Positions 6,896-13,327 of a stretch of 22,579 bases of DNA are shown here, in pieces; within the stretch, counting starts at the first letter, position 1, and every line of letters begins with the position of its first letter. The DNA comes from a virus, in IMG/VR virus record IMGVR_UViG_3300025121_000141, positions 1 to 22,579 of that record; one strand, given 5' to 3'. Position numbers and translations under genes: made by a program. Below the pieces are notes generated by a model that saw only the letters and a list, made by a program, of their open reading frames with translations, was not told the DNA's origin and searched no databases.

Positions 6896-7057
6896 ATGGT
6901 AAGCAATAGGGTAGCTAGGGGTAAGCTAATTAACCAGCTAACGCTGGAGAAAACTAAGCAAAAGGACAGGTTAAATGGGATTTCTGAAGGGGTTTCTAAG
7001 GACTGCCTTAACACTAAGCTGCCTGATTCTATTCTTGACAGCCTGCGCATGGAATAA
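6896..7057 (+). other. in-frame continuation of the i-spanin after the amber codon
   Basis: Directly after TAG 6893-6895 the same frame stays open to TAA 7055-7057, starting with an ATG at 6896 and encoding 53 residues. It reads like the distal periplasmic part of Rz proteins: a charged helix (TLEKTKQKDRLNGISEG) and an ending LPDSILDSLRM. Its last 83 bp overlap the o-spanin gene in the +1 frame, the arrangement seen for lambda Rz/Rz1. Readthrough of the amber codon would give a single i-spanin of about 122 residues. Restarting at the ATG would give a fragment with no membrane anchor. Confidence 0.6.
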
Positions 7058-7256
7058 ACCATTAATTAAAGAGAGAATTATATATGTTAATCCGCCATCA
7101 AATTTACTTATTCCTACAGACATTCCAAGATTTTCTGGTTCCACTTGCAGTGACATCATTATTGATTATATCCCAGAGTTAAAGGCTGCTATCCAATCTT
7201 GCAATATAGACAAGGAGAGTATAAGAAAACTAAATAACGAAGTAATCAAGGATTAA
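6975..7256 (+). CDS. o-spanin (Rz1-like outer-membrane lipoprotein)
   Basis: ATG follows GGACAGGTTAA. The 93-residue product has a lipoprotein signal: charged N-terminus (MGFLKGFLRT), hydrophobic core (ALTLSCLILFL) and a lipobox LTAC placing the lipidated Cys at about residue 24. The mature part contains the Pro-rich stretch VNPPSNLLIP and two Cys (SGSTCSD, IQSCNID). The first 83 bp overlap the i-spanin continuation in another frame. It would sit in the outer membrane and bind the i-spanin. The mature part of about 70 residues is longer than lambda Rz1. Confidence 0.8.
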   Translation: MGFLKGFLRTALTLSCLILFLTACAWNKPLIKERIIYVNPPSNLLIPTDIPRFSGSTCSDIIIDYIPELKAAIQSCNIDKESIRKLNNEVIKD

Positions 7257-7258
7257 CA

Positions 7259-7582
7259 ATGACAACATTTACGATATTTTCAGATGTAACAGCAACAGGT
7301 TCTAGCTCTACAGATTATTCAGGGTATCTTGATAATCGCCCAGACCGCACCTTTCAAGCCTTCGGCAATACAACAGCAGGTGCTGGAGCTGCCACAGTCC
7401 TTGTGGAAGGATCTAATGATAATTCCAATTGGATTACCTTGGGTACTATTTCATTGACGCTAGGTACAGCGGTAGTAACAGACGGATATTCATCTACAAA
7501 CTCTCCTTGGAAGCATATAAGAGGCAGGATTTCAGCAATTTCAGGTACGGGGGCTAAGGTCAGTCTTATAGGCTCCGTATGA
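7259..7582 (+). CDS. small virion protein, 107 residues
   Basis: ATG has AAGGA 6 nt upstream. The sequence is Thr, Ser and Gly rich with an all-beta look (FTIFSDVTATGSSSTDYSG; ATVLVEGSNDNSNWITLGT). The segment VLVEGSNDNSNW and the late KHIRGRISAISGTG suggest a small phage decoration or tail accessory domain, a family I know only as unnamed phage proteins. The stop overlaps the next ATG as ATGA, so it is made together with the large virion protein that follows. Confidence 0.7.
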   Translation: MTTFTIFSDVTATGSSSTDYSGYLDNRPDRTFQAFGNTTAGAGAATVLVEGSNDNSNWITLGTISLTLGTAVVTDGYSSTNSPWKHIRGRISAISGTGAKVSLIGSV

Positions 7583-9069
7583 CGGTCCAGATACATGATG
7601 TAGCGAATGGATATACAGGGGAGCCTAATATTGAGTTTAAAGACGGCCCTGCTTTAGACGCCTTCTCCCGTCAACGTGTCTCTCAGCCTTTTGGCATATT
7701 CGACTTTAAAGCTATAACAGGGAGAGGGGAAACTGTTTGGGAAGAGAGATTGACAGGAGCTGTAATAGTACACGGCACGGTAACTGGAACTTTCACAGCT
7801 GGAGATACTTTCTCAGGGGGTACGTCAGGCAAGAAAGGGACTATTACGGCTGTAGGAGCGGGTAACATTACTTACTCCACCTCTAACAATGATTTCGTAG
7901 ACGGGGAAACTATAACTATCCTAACAGGAGGAGTCCCCGGTTCTACAGCTGTAATCACAAGTCATGATACAGGAGCAGATATTGTTTATAACTATGACAG
8001 ATCTAGTATAAATCTAAAAGTAGGTAACGTAAGCGGACAAAGGGTGGTAAGGCAGACTATAAGATATTTTACTTACAATCCAGGTTACTCTCAGCTGATA
8101 ATGACTACTCAAGTATTAAGCCCTACAAAGACTGGCTTGAAGCAAACTGTGATGTATGGAGATGATCTTAATGGCTTAGGTATTTGTTTAGAAGATGCTA
8201 CAGTAAAAGTATTTAAGAGGTCTTCTGTGACAGGTTCTGCTGTTACAACTTATGTATCTCAAGCAGATTGGCTAGACAGAATGGATGGAACTGGAGGGGA
8301 TAGAAATGCATCTGGGATAAAGCTCGATATAGTCAAGTCTCAAATTCAAGCTATAGACTTTCAGTGGTTGGGGTCAGGAAGGGTGAGGTTTTGTTTAAAT
8401 ATTAGAGGTGTTCTCATACCTATTTATGAATTTGAACATGCTAATGACTTAGATGTTGTATATATGAAAACACCATCTTTACCTATTAGGTATGAGATAG
8501 AGAATACTGGCACAACCTCTTCTGCTTCTACTCTTGAGCAGATATGCTGTTCAGTTGCTTCAGAAGGAGGGTATTTACTCCCAGGTTATGAATTTGCAAG
8601 TGGTAACAAATTCTCTACTCGTAGTGTCACAACAAGATCTCCAATCTTTGCTGTCAGGTTGAAGGCTAATTACCCAAGCGGAAAACCTAACCGTAGAACA
8701 ATCAGGTATTTGACCGCTCAGTTGTCAGCTATGACAAACGACGCTTGTTTTGAAATAGTTCATGTCCACACACCATTAACTATCACAGCTACATGGGCAG
8801 ATGTAGATGATTCTAGCTCTATGGAGTATTCTACAAATATTTCTGCTTTAACAGCTACTCACATGCACGTAGTAGATATCATTAACGTGTACTCTGGTCA
8901 AGCAGGCAAAGGAGAATCATCTGTTGCGAATTCCGGATTTATTAATCAACATGCTTTTATTAGCCAGAATTTTGAATCTAACAACTCTCAAATGTTTGTG
9001 GTATACGCAACTTCAAGAACTGGAACAGCAGATTGCGCAGCTCAAATATCTTGGATAGAAAGTGATTGA
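7579..9069 (+). CDS. large virion structural protein, 496 residues
   Basis: ATG overlaps the upstream stop (ATGA) and probably relies on translational coupling, since its own ribosome site is weak. Residues about 66-122 form a Gly/Thr-rich beta module (HGTVTGTFTAGDTFSGGTSG; DFVDGETITI). The flanking sequence has strongly conserved-looking patches such as FSRQRVSQPFGIFDFK (29-44), IRYFTYNPGYSQLIM (about 161-175) and QSQIQ-like hydrophobic strands. I recognise this as a family of roughly 450-500-residue phage structural proteins without assigned function. It has no signal peptide or membrane segment. It is the last gene of the late block. Confidence 0.75.
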   Translation: MTVQIHDVANGYTGEPNIEFKDGPALDAFSRQRVSQPFGIFDFKAITGRGETVWEERLTGAVIVHGTVTGTFTAGDTFSGGTSGKKGTITAVGAGNITYSTSNNDFVDGETITILTGGVPGSTAVITSHDTGADIVYNYDRSSINLKVGNVSGQRVVRQTIRYFTYNPGYSQLIMTTQVLSPTKTGLKQTVMYGDDLNGLGICLEDATVKVFKRSSVTGSAVTTYVSQADWLDRMDGTGGDRNASGIKLDIVKSQIQAIDFQWLGSGRVRFCLNIRGVLIPIYEFEHANDLDVVYMKTPSLPIRYEIENTGTTSSASTLEQICCSVASEGGYLLPGYEFASGNKFSTRSVTTRSPIFAVRLKANYPSGKPNRRTIRYLTAQLSAMTNDACFEIVHVHTPLTITATWADVDDSSSMEYSTNISALTATHMHVVDIINVYSGQAGKGESSVANSGFINQHAFISQNFESNNSQMFVVYATSRTGTADCAAQISWIESD

Positions 9070-9087
9070 TATATTGTTCCAGACATG

Positions 9088-9126
9088 AAAAAACCCTCAA
9101 AGACTCAACATCTAAGAGGGTTTTTT
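9088..9126. terminator. bidirectional intrinsic terminator between convergent blocks
   Basis: AAAAAACCCTC (9088-9098) pairs with GAGGGTTTTTT (9116-9126) around a 17-nt loop. Read on either strand it is a stem ending in a U-run. It lies between the plus-strand gene ending at 9069 and the minus-strand gene ending at 9139, so it stops transcription from both sides. Confidence 0.88.
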
Positions 9127-9138
9127 ATTAGCTGAGGG

Positions 9139-9879
9139 CTATACAACCCCACACGCAATCTTGATCGTATCTTCACCAAGAACTTCAATAGCTTTATGAC
9201 AACCTTCACTGTCTTTGAAATAAATAACAGCTGCCCTAAATGAAACATTGCTAGTGACAGTGAGGTGCGTACCATACAAGTGCATGTAATATCCAGTATT
9301 CAGGCCAGGCTTGTATTTCCAATGTTTGTTATACTCATCAGCTGTCTTTTGCAATAAATACCTGCTATGCGTTACAGGACTCTTCAACCAATCTTTATAA
9401 TGTTCTGCTTCAGCTTTTGTTTTGAAATAGTTGTGCATTGCTTTACGATGGATGTCAGTTTCGCCTGAGGTCCAATATGTAAGCACACATTGATTTTTAT
9501 ACCCCACATAATAGTAGAAATCATTATTTTGAGGCCACTCTTTAGGCTTACAACTCTCTTCCTGAAGAGCTTTTGTAAGCTTCTCTAGTCGTTCTTGTGT
9601 ATCTTTAATCTGTTGTTCTAGGGTTGTCATTGTATGGTCTTCCTTTTTATAAAATTCTTGTTCGCTGATTTCTTCAGACTTTAAGGCTTTAAATGTAGCG
9701 TAAATATTGGAATAAGATATATTACCTTCAAGGTTGGTGAATAGATAAGGGGCTTCAGTAAGTTGCGTAGTATTTCTTTCACCTATGAACCACTGGTATC
9801 TTAACTCAAACAACTTCTTTTGTACAGCTACAGATTCTGCTGGATTCTCTACATGAAACTTCATTGCTTTAAATATCAT
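9139..9879 (-). CDS. two-part phage protein of unknown function, 246 residues
   Basis: The N-terminal part (residues 1-83: KFHVENPAESVAVQKKLFELRYQWF, here 7-31) resembles small phage domains built around a helix and a GYxW-type motif. The C-terminal part starts with a coiled-coil-like helix (MTTLEQQIKDTQERLEKLTK) and is rich in Tyr and Trp (NDFYYYVGYKN; KHWKYKPGLNTGYYMHLYG). An internal ATG at 9630 has AAGGAAG upstream and could produce the second half alone. ATG starts at 9879 or 9864 are both possible; the first overlaps the upstream stop. No known enzyme motif is visible. Confidence 0.65.
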   Translation of the reverse strand: MIFKAMKFHVENPAESVAVQKKLFELRYQWFIGERNTTQLTEAPYLFTNLEGNISYSNIYATFKALKSEEISEQEFYKKEDHTMTTLEQQIKDTQERLEKLTKALQEESCKPKEWPQNNDFYYYVGYKNQCVLTYWTSGETDIHRKAMHNYFKTKAEAEHYKDWLKSPVTHSRYLLQKTADEYNKHWKYKPGLNTGYYMHLYGTHLTVTSNVSFRAAVIYFKDSEGCHKAIEVLGEDTIKIACGVV

Positions 9880-10069
9880 TTATGTCCTTCCTGTCTTTAC
9901 GCCTTGGTTGTCCATCTCTCCAAAGGAATCTAGTATAACACTCTTGGTAGTTTGTTCGCCACCATTTTAATCTGTAGCATTTATTCCTTGGGCAACCCAT
10001 CTCTGCAATACAGTCTAGCCAGTAGGCTTTACCGTAAGACCTAAAGTATCTGACAGATTTATGTAGCAT
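9869..10069 (-). CDS. small basic phage protein, about 66 residues
   Basis: The start is taken at ATG 10069, two bases after the upstream stop, rather than at ATG 10099 inside the previous gene; neither has a strong ribosome site, so this is uncertain. The product is basic and rich in Cys, Trp and Arg (WLDCIAEMGCPRNKCYRLKWWRTNYQ, residues about 18-43), with CxxxxxCPRNKC suggesting possible metal binding. It ends in a charged RKDRKDINDI. The function is not recognisable. Its end overlaps the start of the next gene by 11 bp. Confidence 0.55.
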   Translation of the reverse strand: MLHKSVRYFRSYGKAYWLDCIAEMGCPRNKCYRLKWWRTNYQECYTRFLWRDGQPRRKDRKDINDI

Positions 10070-10070
10070 T

Positions 10071-10457
10071 TTAATAAGAGATTTTCCCAAGGCGGTCATG
10101 TGTATTTATACCTCGTGACTTTGCTTGCATGTAAAATACTCGTTTACTTTTGTAATCTCCGCTTTTTACATCTTCTTCATAGACAAGTTCATTGTCTTCC
10201 CAAGAGACATCTCCTCTATATCTTTTAGTAATTTCTTTGATTTCCTCTTCTGATAATTTGTGATCAAAATCATTCAATCCAACTTGCTGCTCTAGTTCCA
10301 CATAGTATATCCATTTAGATAGGGATGTTTTCACAAGCATAGCTTCTACAAGATCAGGGGATATATCCATCCAATCTCCTACGAAACTGTTCCAGAAAAG
10401 AATATCTGGATTACCTTTAATGTTATTGAGTAGTTCTATCAGCTTTGATTTTTTCAT
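10071..10457 (-). CDS. conserved phage protein, 128 residues, unknown function
   Basis: ATG overlaps the previous stop as ATGA. The acidic product starts MKKSKLIELLNNIKGNPDI, includes FWNSFVGDWMDISPDLVEA (about 21-39), and a charged middle (KLSEEEIKEITKRYRGD). The opening 'KLIELLxxIKGNPDI' layout occurs in many small phage proteins of unknown role. No membrane segment, signal peptide or catalytic motif is visible. It is cytoplasmic by composition and co-transcribed with its neighbours. Confidence 0.7.
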   Translation of the reverse strand: MKKSKLIELLNNIKGNPDILFWNSFVGDWMDISPDLVEAMLVKTSLSKWIYYVELEQQVGLNDFDHKLSEEEIKEITKRYRGDVSWEDNELVYEEDVKSGDYKSKRVFYMQAKSRGINTHDRLGKISY

Positions 10458-10711
10458 GGTAAGTAGTCTTCGTAGTTATCAATAATTTTATTCATCTCTT
10501 TATTAATTAGTGCTATTTGCTCTGAACGTCGCTCTTCCCAGCCTGCATTATTGATGCTATTCATTAGCTGCCTAAGCACCTCATAGAGTTTTGCATTTTC
10601 ATTCCCAACTGCATATTGCACACGGCGTTGTAGAAGCATTTCTATTTTTTCACATAGATCGAAATCGTTCTTCTTAGCCATGAAAAGTTCAAATAGTTCC
10701 TGGTCTGGCAT
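10454..10711 (-). CDS. small helical phage protein, 85 residues
   Basis: The first gene after the promoter at 10744-10772, with CGGAAAA upstream of the ATG. The product is mostly charged helix (LFELFMAKKNDFDLCEKIEMLL; SEQIALINKEMNKIIDNYEDYL). No family is recognised. The stop overlaps the next start as ATGA. Its position next to a strong promoter makes it the lead gene of the last early transcription unit (10711 to 9139). Confidence 0.65.
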   Translation of the reverse strand: MPDQELFELFMAKKNDFDLCEKIEMLLQRRVQYAVGNENAKLYEVLRQLMNSINNAGWEERRSEQIALINKEMNKIIDNYEDYLP

Positions 10712-10743
10712 ATAGTATTTTCCGTTGTGTAGATAGTAGGTGT

Positions 10744-10772
10744 ATCTTATATAAGATCACTACTTTTGTCAA
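10744..10772 (-). promoter_or_regulatory. near-consensus sigma70 promoter with palindromic -10 region
   Basis: On the minus strand TTGACA (10772-10767) is followed after 17 bp by TAAGAT (10749-10744). A perfect 14-bp palindrome, ATCTTATATAAGAT (10744-10757), covers the -10 and part of the spacer and could be a repressor site. The start of the next gene is 33 bp downstream of the -10. The promoter lies just past a terminator, so it opens a new transcription unit. Confidence 0.8.
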
Positions 10773-10784
10773 TATGCAAATAAC

Positions 10785-10818
10785 AAAAAAGCCACTCAAG
10801 GATTTCTCCAAGGTGGCT
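10785..10818 (-). terminator. intrinsic terminator after the membrane-protein gene
   Basis: Read on the minus strand, AGCCAC (10818-10813) pairs with GTGGCT (10795-10790), with an inner GGA-GAAA-TCC tetraloop hairpin, followed by a T-run (10790-10785). It lies 8 bp past the stop of the 10826-11092 gene and ends that unit before the 10744-10772 promoter. Confidence 0.85.
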
Positions 10819-10825
10819 ATACTTG

Positions 10826-11092
10826 CTAAATTGTTTCCGTACTTTTCTTTTGATAACGCTCGGATAGAATACCAAATATCCAAACTAGTAAGACAAAGGA
10901 GAGGCACTTATCCAATATACCAATCAACCACCATCCATAAGTCAGCGTAACAATCCTATCTTGATCTATGAGGGCATACTCTGCATAGCTCTTATAAACT
11001 AGGTACACACTAGCTAAAGATAGGATAATTACCTCATACCTAGTGAGATTGTTCCAAACACCTTTGAAAAACTCTTTAATACTTTTGATCAT
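10826..11092 (-). CDS. small membrane protein, 88 residues
   Basis: The start at ATG 11092 shares a base with the upstream stop (TAATG) and has AAAGAGG upstream; a longer frame from 11122 lies inside the previous gene and is less likely. The product starts MIKSIKEFFKGVWNNL and has two hydrophobic segments, about residues 22-38 (VIILSLASVYLVYKSY region) and 56-78 (GWWLIGILDKCLSFVLLVWIFG), followed by a charged tail SERYQKKSTETI. It is probably in the inner membrane. Superinfection exclusion or host takeover are possible roles, but nothing shows this. It is the last gene before a terminator. Confidence 0.7.
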   Translation of the reverse strand: MIKSIKEFFKGVWNNLTRYEVIILSLASVYLVYKSYAEYALIDQDRIVTLTYGWWLIGILDKCLSFVLLVWIFGILSERYQKKSTETI

Positions 11093-11274
11093 TAGTAAAT
11101 CCTCTTTCCTGTTGGCCGCCAAGGCTCATTAAACTTCAATTTAGTACCTGTTATCACCCTCTCAGTCTTCTCTCCACACTTCTCACAAGGAGGAGGTGGA
11201 TCATCAAACTTCTGAAAGGATTCTTGCAGGTTGGCGCAGTCTACGCAAACACACTTGAATGTAAAAATGGGCAT
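11092..11274 (-). CDS. FmdB-type zinc-ribbon protein, 60 residues
   Basis: The opening MPIFTFKCVCVDC matches the FmdB-family regulatory-protein layout (MPxYxYxCxxCG), with a second Cys pair, CEKCGEK, at about residues 30-36. The Cys pairs would bind one zinc ion. After the ribbon comes ERVITGTKLKFNEPW, also usual for this family. FmdB-like small proteins are common in phages; their role is unknown but nucleic-acid binding is often assumed. It starts just after the upstream stop and ends in a TAATG overlap. Confidence 0.75.
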   Translation of the reverse strand: MPIFTFKCVCVDCANLQESFQKFDDPPPPCEKCGEKTERVITGTKLKFNEPWRPTGKRIY

Positions 11275-11275
11275 G

Positions 11276-11473
11276 TTATTTAAGTTTATTAACTAGGAGT
11301 GTAGTAACTAGAGTTGTTACCATAATACCGACCTCTCCTTCATTCCCTACAAGGGCTAGCATTTTTTGTTCTAAGTCCTGTAACTTCAATTGAATATCTT
11401 CAGGAAGCATTGCTATAGTTCCCCTCATATAAGCTTCTTGTTGTTCGCCATTAAAATCTCCTAAGGTGCTCAT
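11276..11473 (-). CDS. small phage protein, 65 residues, unknown function
   Basis: ATG overlaps the upstream stop as ATGA. The N-terminal part is soluble and helical (NGEQQEAYMRGTIAML; QLKLQDLEQKMLAL). The C-terminus has a hydrophobic run, GIMVTTLVTTLLVNKLK, which may be a buried or membrane-associated helix. No family is recognised. It belongs to the string of tightly linked small genes between nrdA and the terminator at 10785. Confidence 0.65.
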   Translation of the reverse strand: MSTLGDFNGEQQEAYMRGTIAMLPEDIQLKLQDLEQKMLALVGNEGEVGIMVTTLVTTLLVNKLK

Positions 11474-11679
11474 GCTACCTTCTTCCCAATCTTATAATCA
11501 TTGATATGACTAAAATCCAACAACAAGTCACGCAACGCTGCCGGAATACGAAGAGATGTTTCGTTGCCTTCTGTATCTAGCAAGTAGATTACTTCAGTGT
11601 TGCCGTAAGTAAAGGAATAATCCACAAGTGTCTTACCTTTAATCTGTGCCAGAATATCCTTTTCAATTACTAAACCCAT
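11470..11679 (-). CDS. small phage protein, 69 residues, unknown function
   Basis: ATG has AGGAAAA upstream. The product begins MGLVIEKDILAQIKGKTLVDY and looks like a compact alpha-beta fold, with strands around VIYLLDTEGNETSLRIP (about 29-45) and then ALRDLLLDFSHI. No Cys or His clusters or membrane segments are seen. The last 4 bp overlap the next gene (ATGA), supporting expression as one message with the genes on either side. Confidence 0.65.
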   Translation of the reverse strand: MGLVIEKDILAQIKGKTLVDYSFTYGNTEVIYLLDTEGNETSLRIPAALRDLLLDFSHINDYKIGKKVA

Positions 11680-11694
11680 TCTAATTTTCCTATA

Positions 11695-11820
11695 TTAATT
11701 TAAATTACTTTGTTCTATCATAATAGCATCTTCAATATTTCTCTTATACTTCCAGAAATCTTCAAGTGTGCCACCATTCTTAACCCATATAGCTGCTAGA
11801 CGCTTGATCAGTTCGTGCAT
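11695..11820 (-). CDS. 41-residue helical phage protein
   Basis: ATG 11820 is preceded by GGAGAATTAAAC, the best ribosome site in this stretch. A longer frame back to 11940 has no such site and overlaps two other likely genes, so I choose the short form. The product MHELIKRLAAIWVKNGGT... continues with EDFWKYKRNIEDAIMIEQ and looks like two short helices. No family is recognised. Confidence 0.6.
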   Translation of the reverse strand: MHELIKRLAAIWVKNGGTLEDFWKYKRNIEDAIMIEQSNLN

Positions 11821-11822
11821 GT

Positions 11823-11894
11823 TTAATTCTCCATTATAATCATTATAATGAAAGCCACAATTGCTGCAAGGATTACATAACTTAGAGTTTCCAC
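11823..11894 (-). CDS. 23-residue single-helix membrane peptide
   Basis: A GTG start has AAGGA 6 nt upstream, two bases after the upstream stop. The peptide is a nearly continuous hydrophobic helix (ETLSYVILAAIVAFIIMIIM) ending in EN, and its TAA lies 2 bp before the next ATG. The tidy spacing on both sides, the ribosome site and the coherent composition argue that it is a real micro-gene. It might modify a host membrane complex; no such partner is known from the sequence. Confidence 0.55.
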   Translation of the reverse strand: METLSYVILAAIVAFIIMIIMEN

Positions 11895-11896
11895 AA

Positions 11897-12112
11897 TTAA
11901 TCCTTTTTATTAAGAGTCCCATTCTTAAACAAGAGACCACTTAATACTAGTAAGCCGAAGGATTGCACCCACGTAATAGTCCCCAACCCAAACAGTGTAG
12001 GCATTAACCAGTCCCATAATAGCATTACCGGAAGTGATACGAAAGCAGCCATTAAAATTAGAATTAATGTTATAAGCATTAAAGCGTTTGTTAACTCAAT
12101 AAATTTATCCAC
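11897..12112 (-). CDS. small membrane protein, 71 residues, two or three helices
   Basis: A GTG start has AAAAAGGGA upstream. Hydrophobic segments are at about residues 11-33 (LMLITLILILMAAFVSLPVML) and 37-61 (LMPTLFGLGTITWVQSFGLLVLSG), with an ending KNGTLNKKD on the positive side. It is followed immediately by the 23-residue membrane peptide and lies in the same run as the 10826-11092 membrane gene, so three membrane proteins are made from this unit. The function is not recognisable. Confidence 0.65.
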   Translation of the reverse strand: MDKFIELTNALMLITLILILMAAFVSLPVMLLWDWLMPTLFGLGTITWVQSFGLLVLSGLLFKNGTLNKKD

Positions 12113-12129
12113 TATATTCCCTTTTTAAA

Positions 12130-12372
12130 TTATGTAATTTTAAAATGGCTTAATTCTTTTACGAAGATTACTCTACAACCTAATAAAGTGTTCTCGGTAA
12201 TGTCTGTTTTAATGTAACTAACCATATCGAGAAAAGCTTCTCGTTCTTTCTCTCCAAGGTATATTGTAATTTTACTTCTATCTAGTACACCATCTTGATA
12301 TTGTTTATGCCGTAGGTACTCTACAGTCTTTTCTACAAAGGACTTTGCTATATGATAAGGCTTATCGTTCAT
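12130..12372 (-). CDS. small phage protein, 80 residues, unknown function
   Basis: ATG overlaps the upstream stop as ATGA. The product begins MNDKPYHIAKSFVEKTVEYL and carries a mix of helix and strand (RSKITIYLGEKEREAFLDMV; GCRVIFVKELSHFKI). The pattern is of a small soluble alpha-beta domain. No motif is recognised. It is co-translated with the previous gene by overlap. Confidence 0.65.
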   Translation of the reverse strand: MNDKPYHIAKSFVEKTVEYLRHKQYQDGVLDRSKITIYLGEKEREAFLDMVSYIKTDITENTLLGCRVIFVKELSHFKIT

Positions 12373-12563
12373 TCGATAAATTCCTTACTATCAATAATAC
12401 AACCCCACTTCTTATCGTAATTGTACTGTGGAAATCGTCTACGCCAACCTTGTACTTCTTCGTAAAGCTCAGGAAGGGTGACTAGAGTAGCGTGTTGGAA
12501 CCACTCCACGTCTTTCTTTAATTGTTCTTCTGTAGCTAGTAATCTAAAATTGGTTCTTGTCAT
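12369..12563 (-). CDS. small phage protein, 64 residues, unknown function
   Basis: The start at ATG 12563 has GGGGAG 7 nt upstream, a strong site; an in-frame ATG at 12581 would place that site inside the gene. The product begins MTRTNFRLLATEEQLKKDVEWF and includes LPELYEEVQGWRRRFPQYNYD, with several Trp and Tyr residues. It looks soluble and mostly helical. No family is recognised. The end overlaps the next gene as ATGA. Confidence 0.65.
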   Translation of the reverse strand: MTRTNFRLLATEEQLKKDVEWFQHATLVTLPELYEEVQGWRRRFPQYNYDKKWGCIIDSKEFIE

Positions 12564-12601
12564 GTAATTCTCCCCGCACATTTTAATTTACCCTTTAATT
12601 T

Positions 12602-12829
12602 TTAAGCTTCATCTTTATGCTTATAAAGCTTGTCTAGTATAGTTTCAAATTCTTGGTCTGTATAAAATCTAGCAGAAGAAATAAATGTACGCCTTATATC
12701 TTGTATATGTAAAATATATACATTTTCTACTTTGCAACAATAACCTCTAAAATAACCACTTATGTTTAATACGCAAGACTCCTCGTGTAGCAGAGCTTTT
12801 AGTTGTTTCATATCACGTTCTCGGCTCAT
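12602..12829 (-). CDS. small phage protein, 75 residues, unknown function
   Basis: ATG overlaps the upstream TGA as ATGA. The product begins MSRERDMKQLKALLHEESCV, has a strand-rich middle with paired Cys (GYFRGYCCKVENVYILHI), then a helical end (TDQEFETILDKLYKHKDEA). The Cys residues could bind metal but no standard motif is present. The gap of 38 bp to the next gene holds only that gene's ribosome site. Confidence 0.65.
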   Translation of the reverse strand: MSRERDMKQLKALLHEESCVLNISGYFRGYCCKVENVYILHIQDIRRTFISSARFYTDQEFETILDKLYKHKDEA

Positions 12830-13008
12830 CTTAGCGTATCCTCATAAGCTAATGCCATCTCCCCAAGAGCTTCTAAGAAGCTGGTGGAACGCCAAGTAGG
12901 ATCATCTCTTAGTCTTCTATACAAATCAAGTTGAATCCCAACTTCTTCAGGGATTACGCCTTGACTCAGAGCTTGCCTCCAATTGTTTCGTTCTTCCAAA
13001 GCTGTCAT
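12826..13008 (-). CDS. small helical phage protein, 60 residues
   Basis: ATG lies 2 bp after the upstream stop with only a weak ribosome site, so it is probably coupled to its neighbour. The product (MTALEERNNWRQALSQGV; QLDLYRRLRDDPTWRS; LEALGEMALAYEDTL) is charged and helical throughout. No family is recognised. Confidence 0.6.
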   Translation of the reverse strand: MTALEERNNWRQALSQGVIPEEVGIQLDLYRRLRDDPTWRSTSFLEALGEMALAYEDTLR

Positions 13009-13010
13009 AT

Positions 13011-13196
13011 TTACCAGTGTATTACTTCCTCTGTCTCTCTTACGACGGCAATATCCGACCTCGTAAGGTTACTCTTTTTCATAATCCTTTCAGCATAGTC
13101 TATAGCATATTCTAACTGAAATGTGCTATTTAATACATGATAATCTACTACGCCACTTGCTAACCTTATGTATTGTTTTACTTTATAAACTTCCAT
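13011..13196 (-). CDS. small phage protein, 61 residues, unknown function
   Basis: ATG has AAAAGGATTTAAA upstream. It is the first gene after the nrdA 3' hairpin region. The product begins MEVYKVKQYIRLASGVVDYH and continues AIDYAERIMKKSNLTRSDIAVV, resembling a small alpha-beta fold. No family is recognised. If the 13219-13263 hairpin stops transcription fully, this gene would need a promoter I cannot see, so partial read-through from nrdA is more likely. Confidence 0.65.
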   Translation of the reverse strand: MEVYKVKQYIRLASGVVDYHVLNSTFQLEYAIDYAERIMKKSNLTRSDIAVVRETEEVIHW

Positions 13197-13218
13197 TTTA
13201 AATCCTTTTGAATAGGTG

Positions 13219-13263
13219 AAAAAAGGAATGGTGGAGCGTTACCCCACATCTTGGTAACGCTCC
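13219..13263 (-). terminator. perfect 11-bp hairpin downstream of nrdA, probable terminator
   Basis: On the minus strand GGAGCGTTACC (13263-13253) pairs perfectly with GGTAACGCTCC (13243-13233) around a 9-nt loop. A run of six T (13224-13219) begins 8 nt after the stem. The delayed T-run makes termination likely but perhaps incomplete, which would allow some read-through into the small genes beyond. Confidence 0.65.
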
Positions 13264-13327
13264 GGCTATAGCTCTGCCAATTACGCCTTATGCTAAAGGC
13301 TTTGCGATAGCTTGAGACTCACAAGCT
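13264..13327 (-). other. run of three small hairpins in the nrdA 3' untranslated region
   Basis: Between the nrdA stop and the terminator-like hairpin, the minus strand has AGCTTG/CAAGCT (13327-13309), GCCTT/AAGGC (13300-13285) and GGC/GCC around AGAGCTATA (13278-13264) in succession. The 163-bp gap 13197-13359 holds no reading frame of note. It could be a structured 3' end or the remains of an RNA gene. Confidence 0.4.

Noticed and set aside
10689-10907. 72-codon minus-strand frame
   Set aside because: It runs through the terminator and promoter and overlaps two better-supported genes in other frames.
11695-11940. 81-codon version of the small gene, starting at 11940
   Set aside because: No ribosome site at that start, and it overlaps two other likely genes; ATG 11820 with GGAG fits better.
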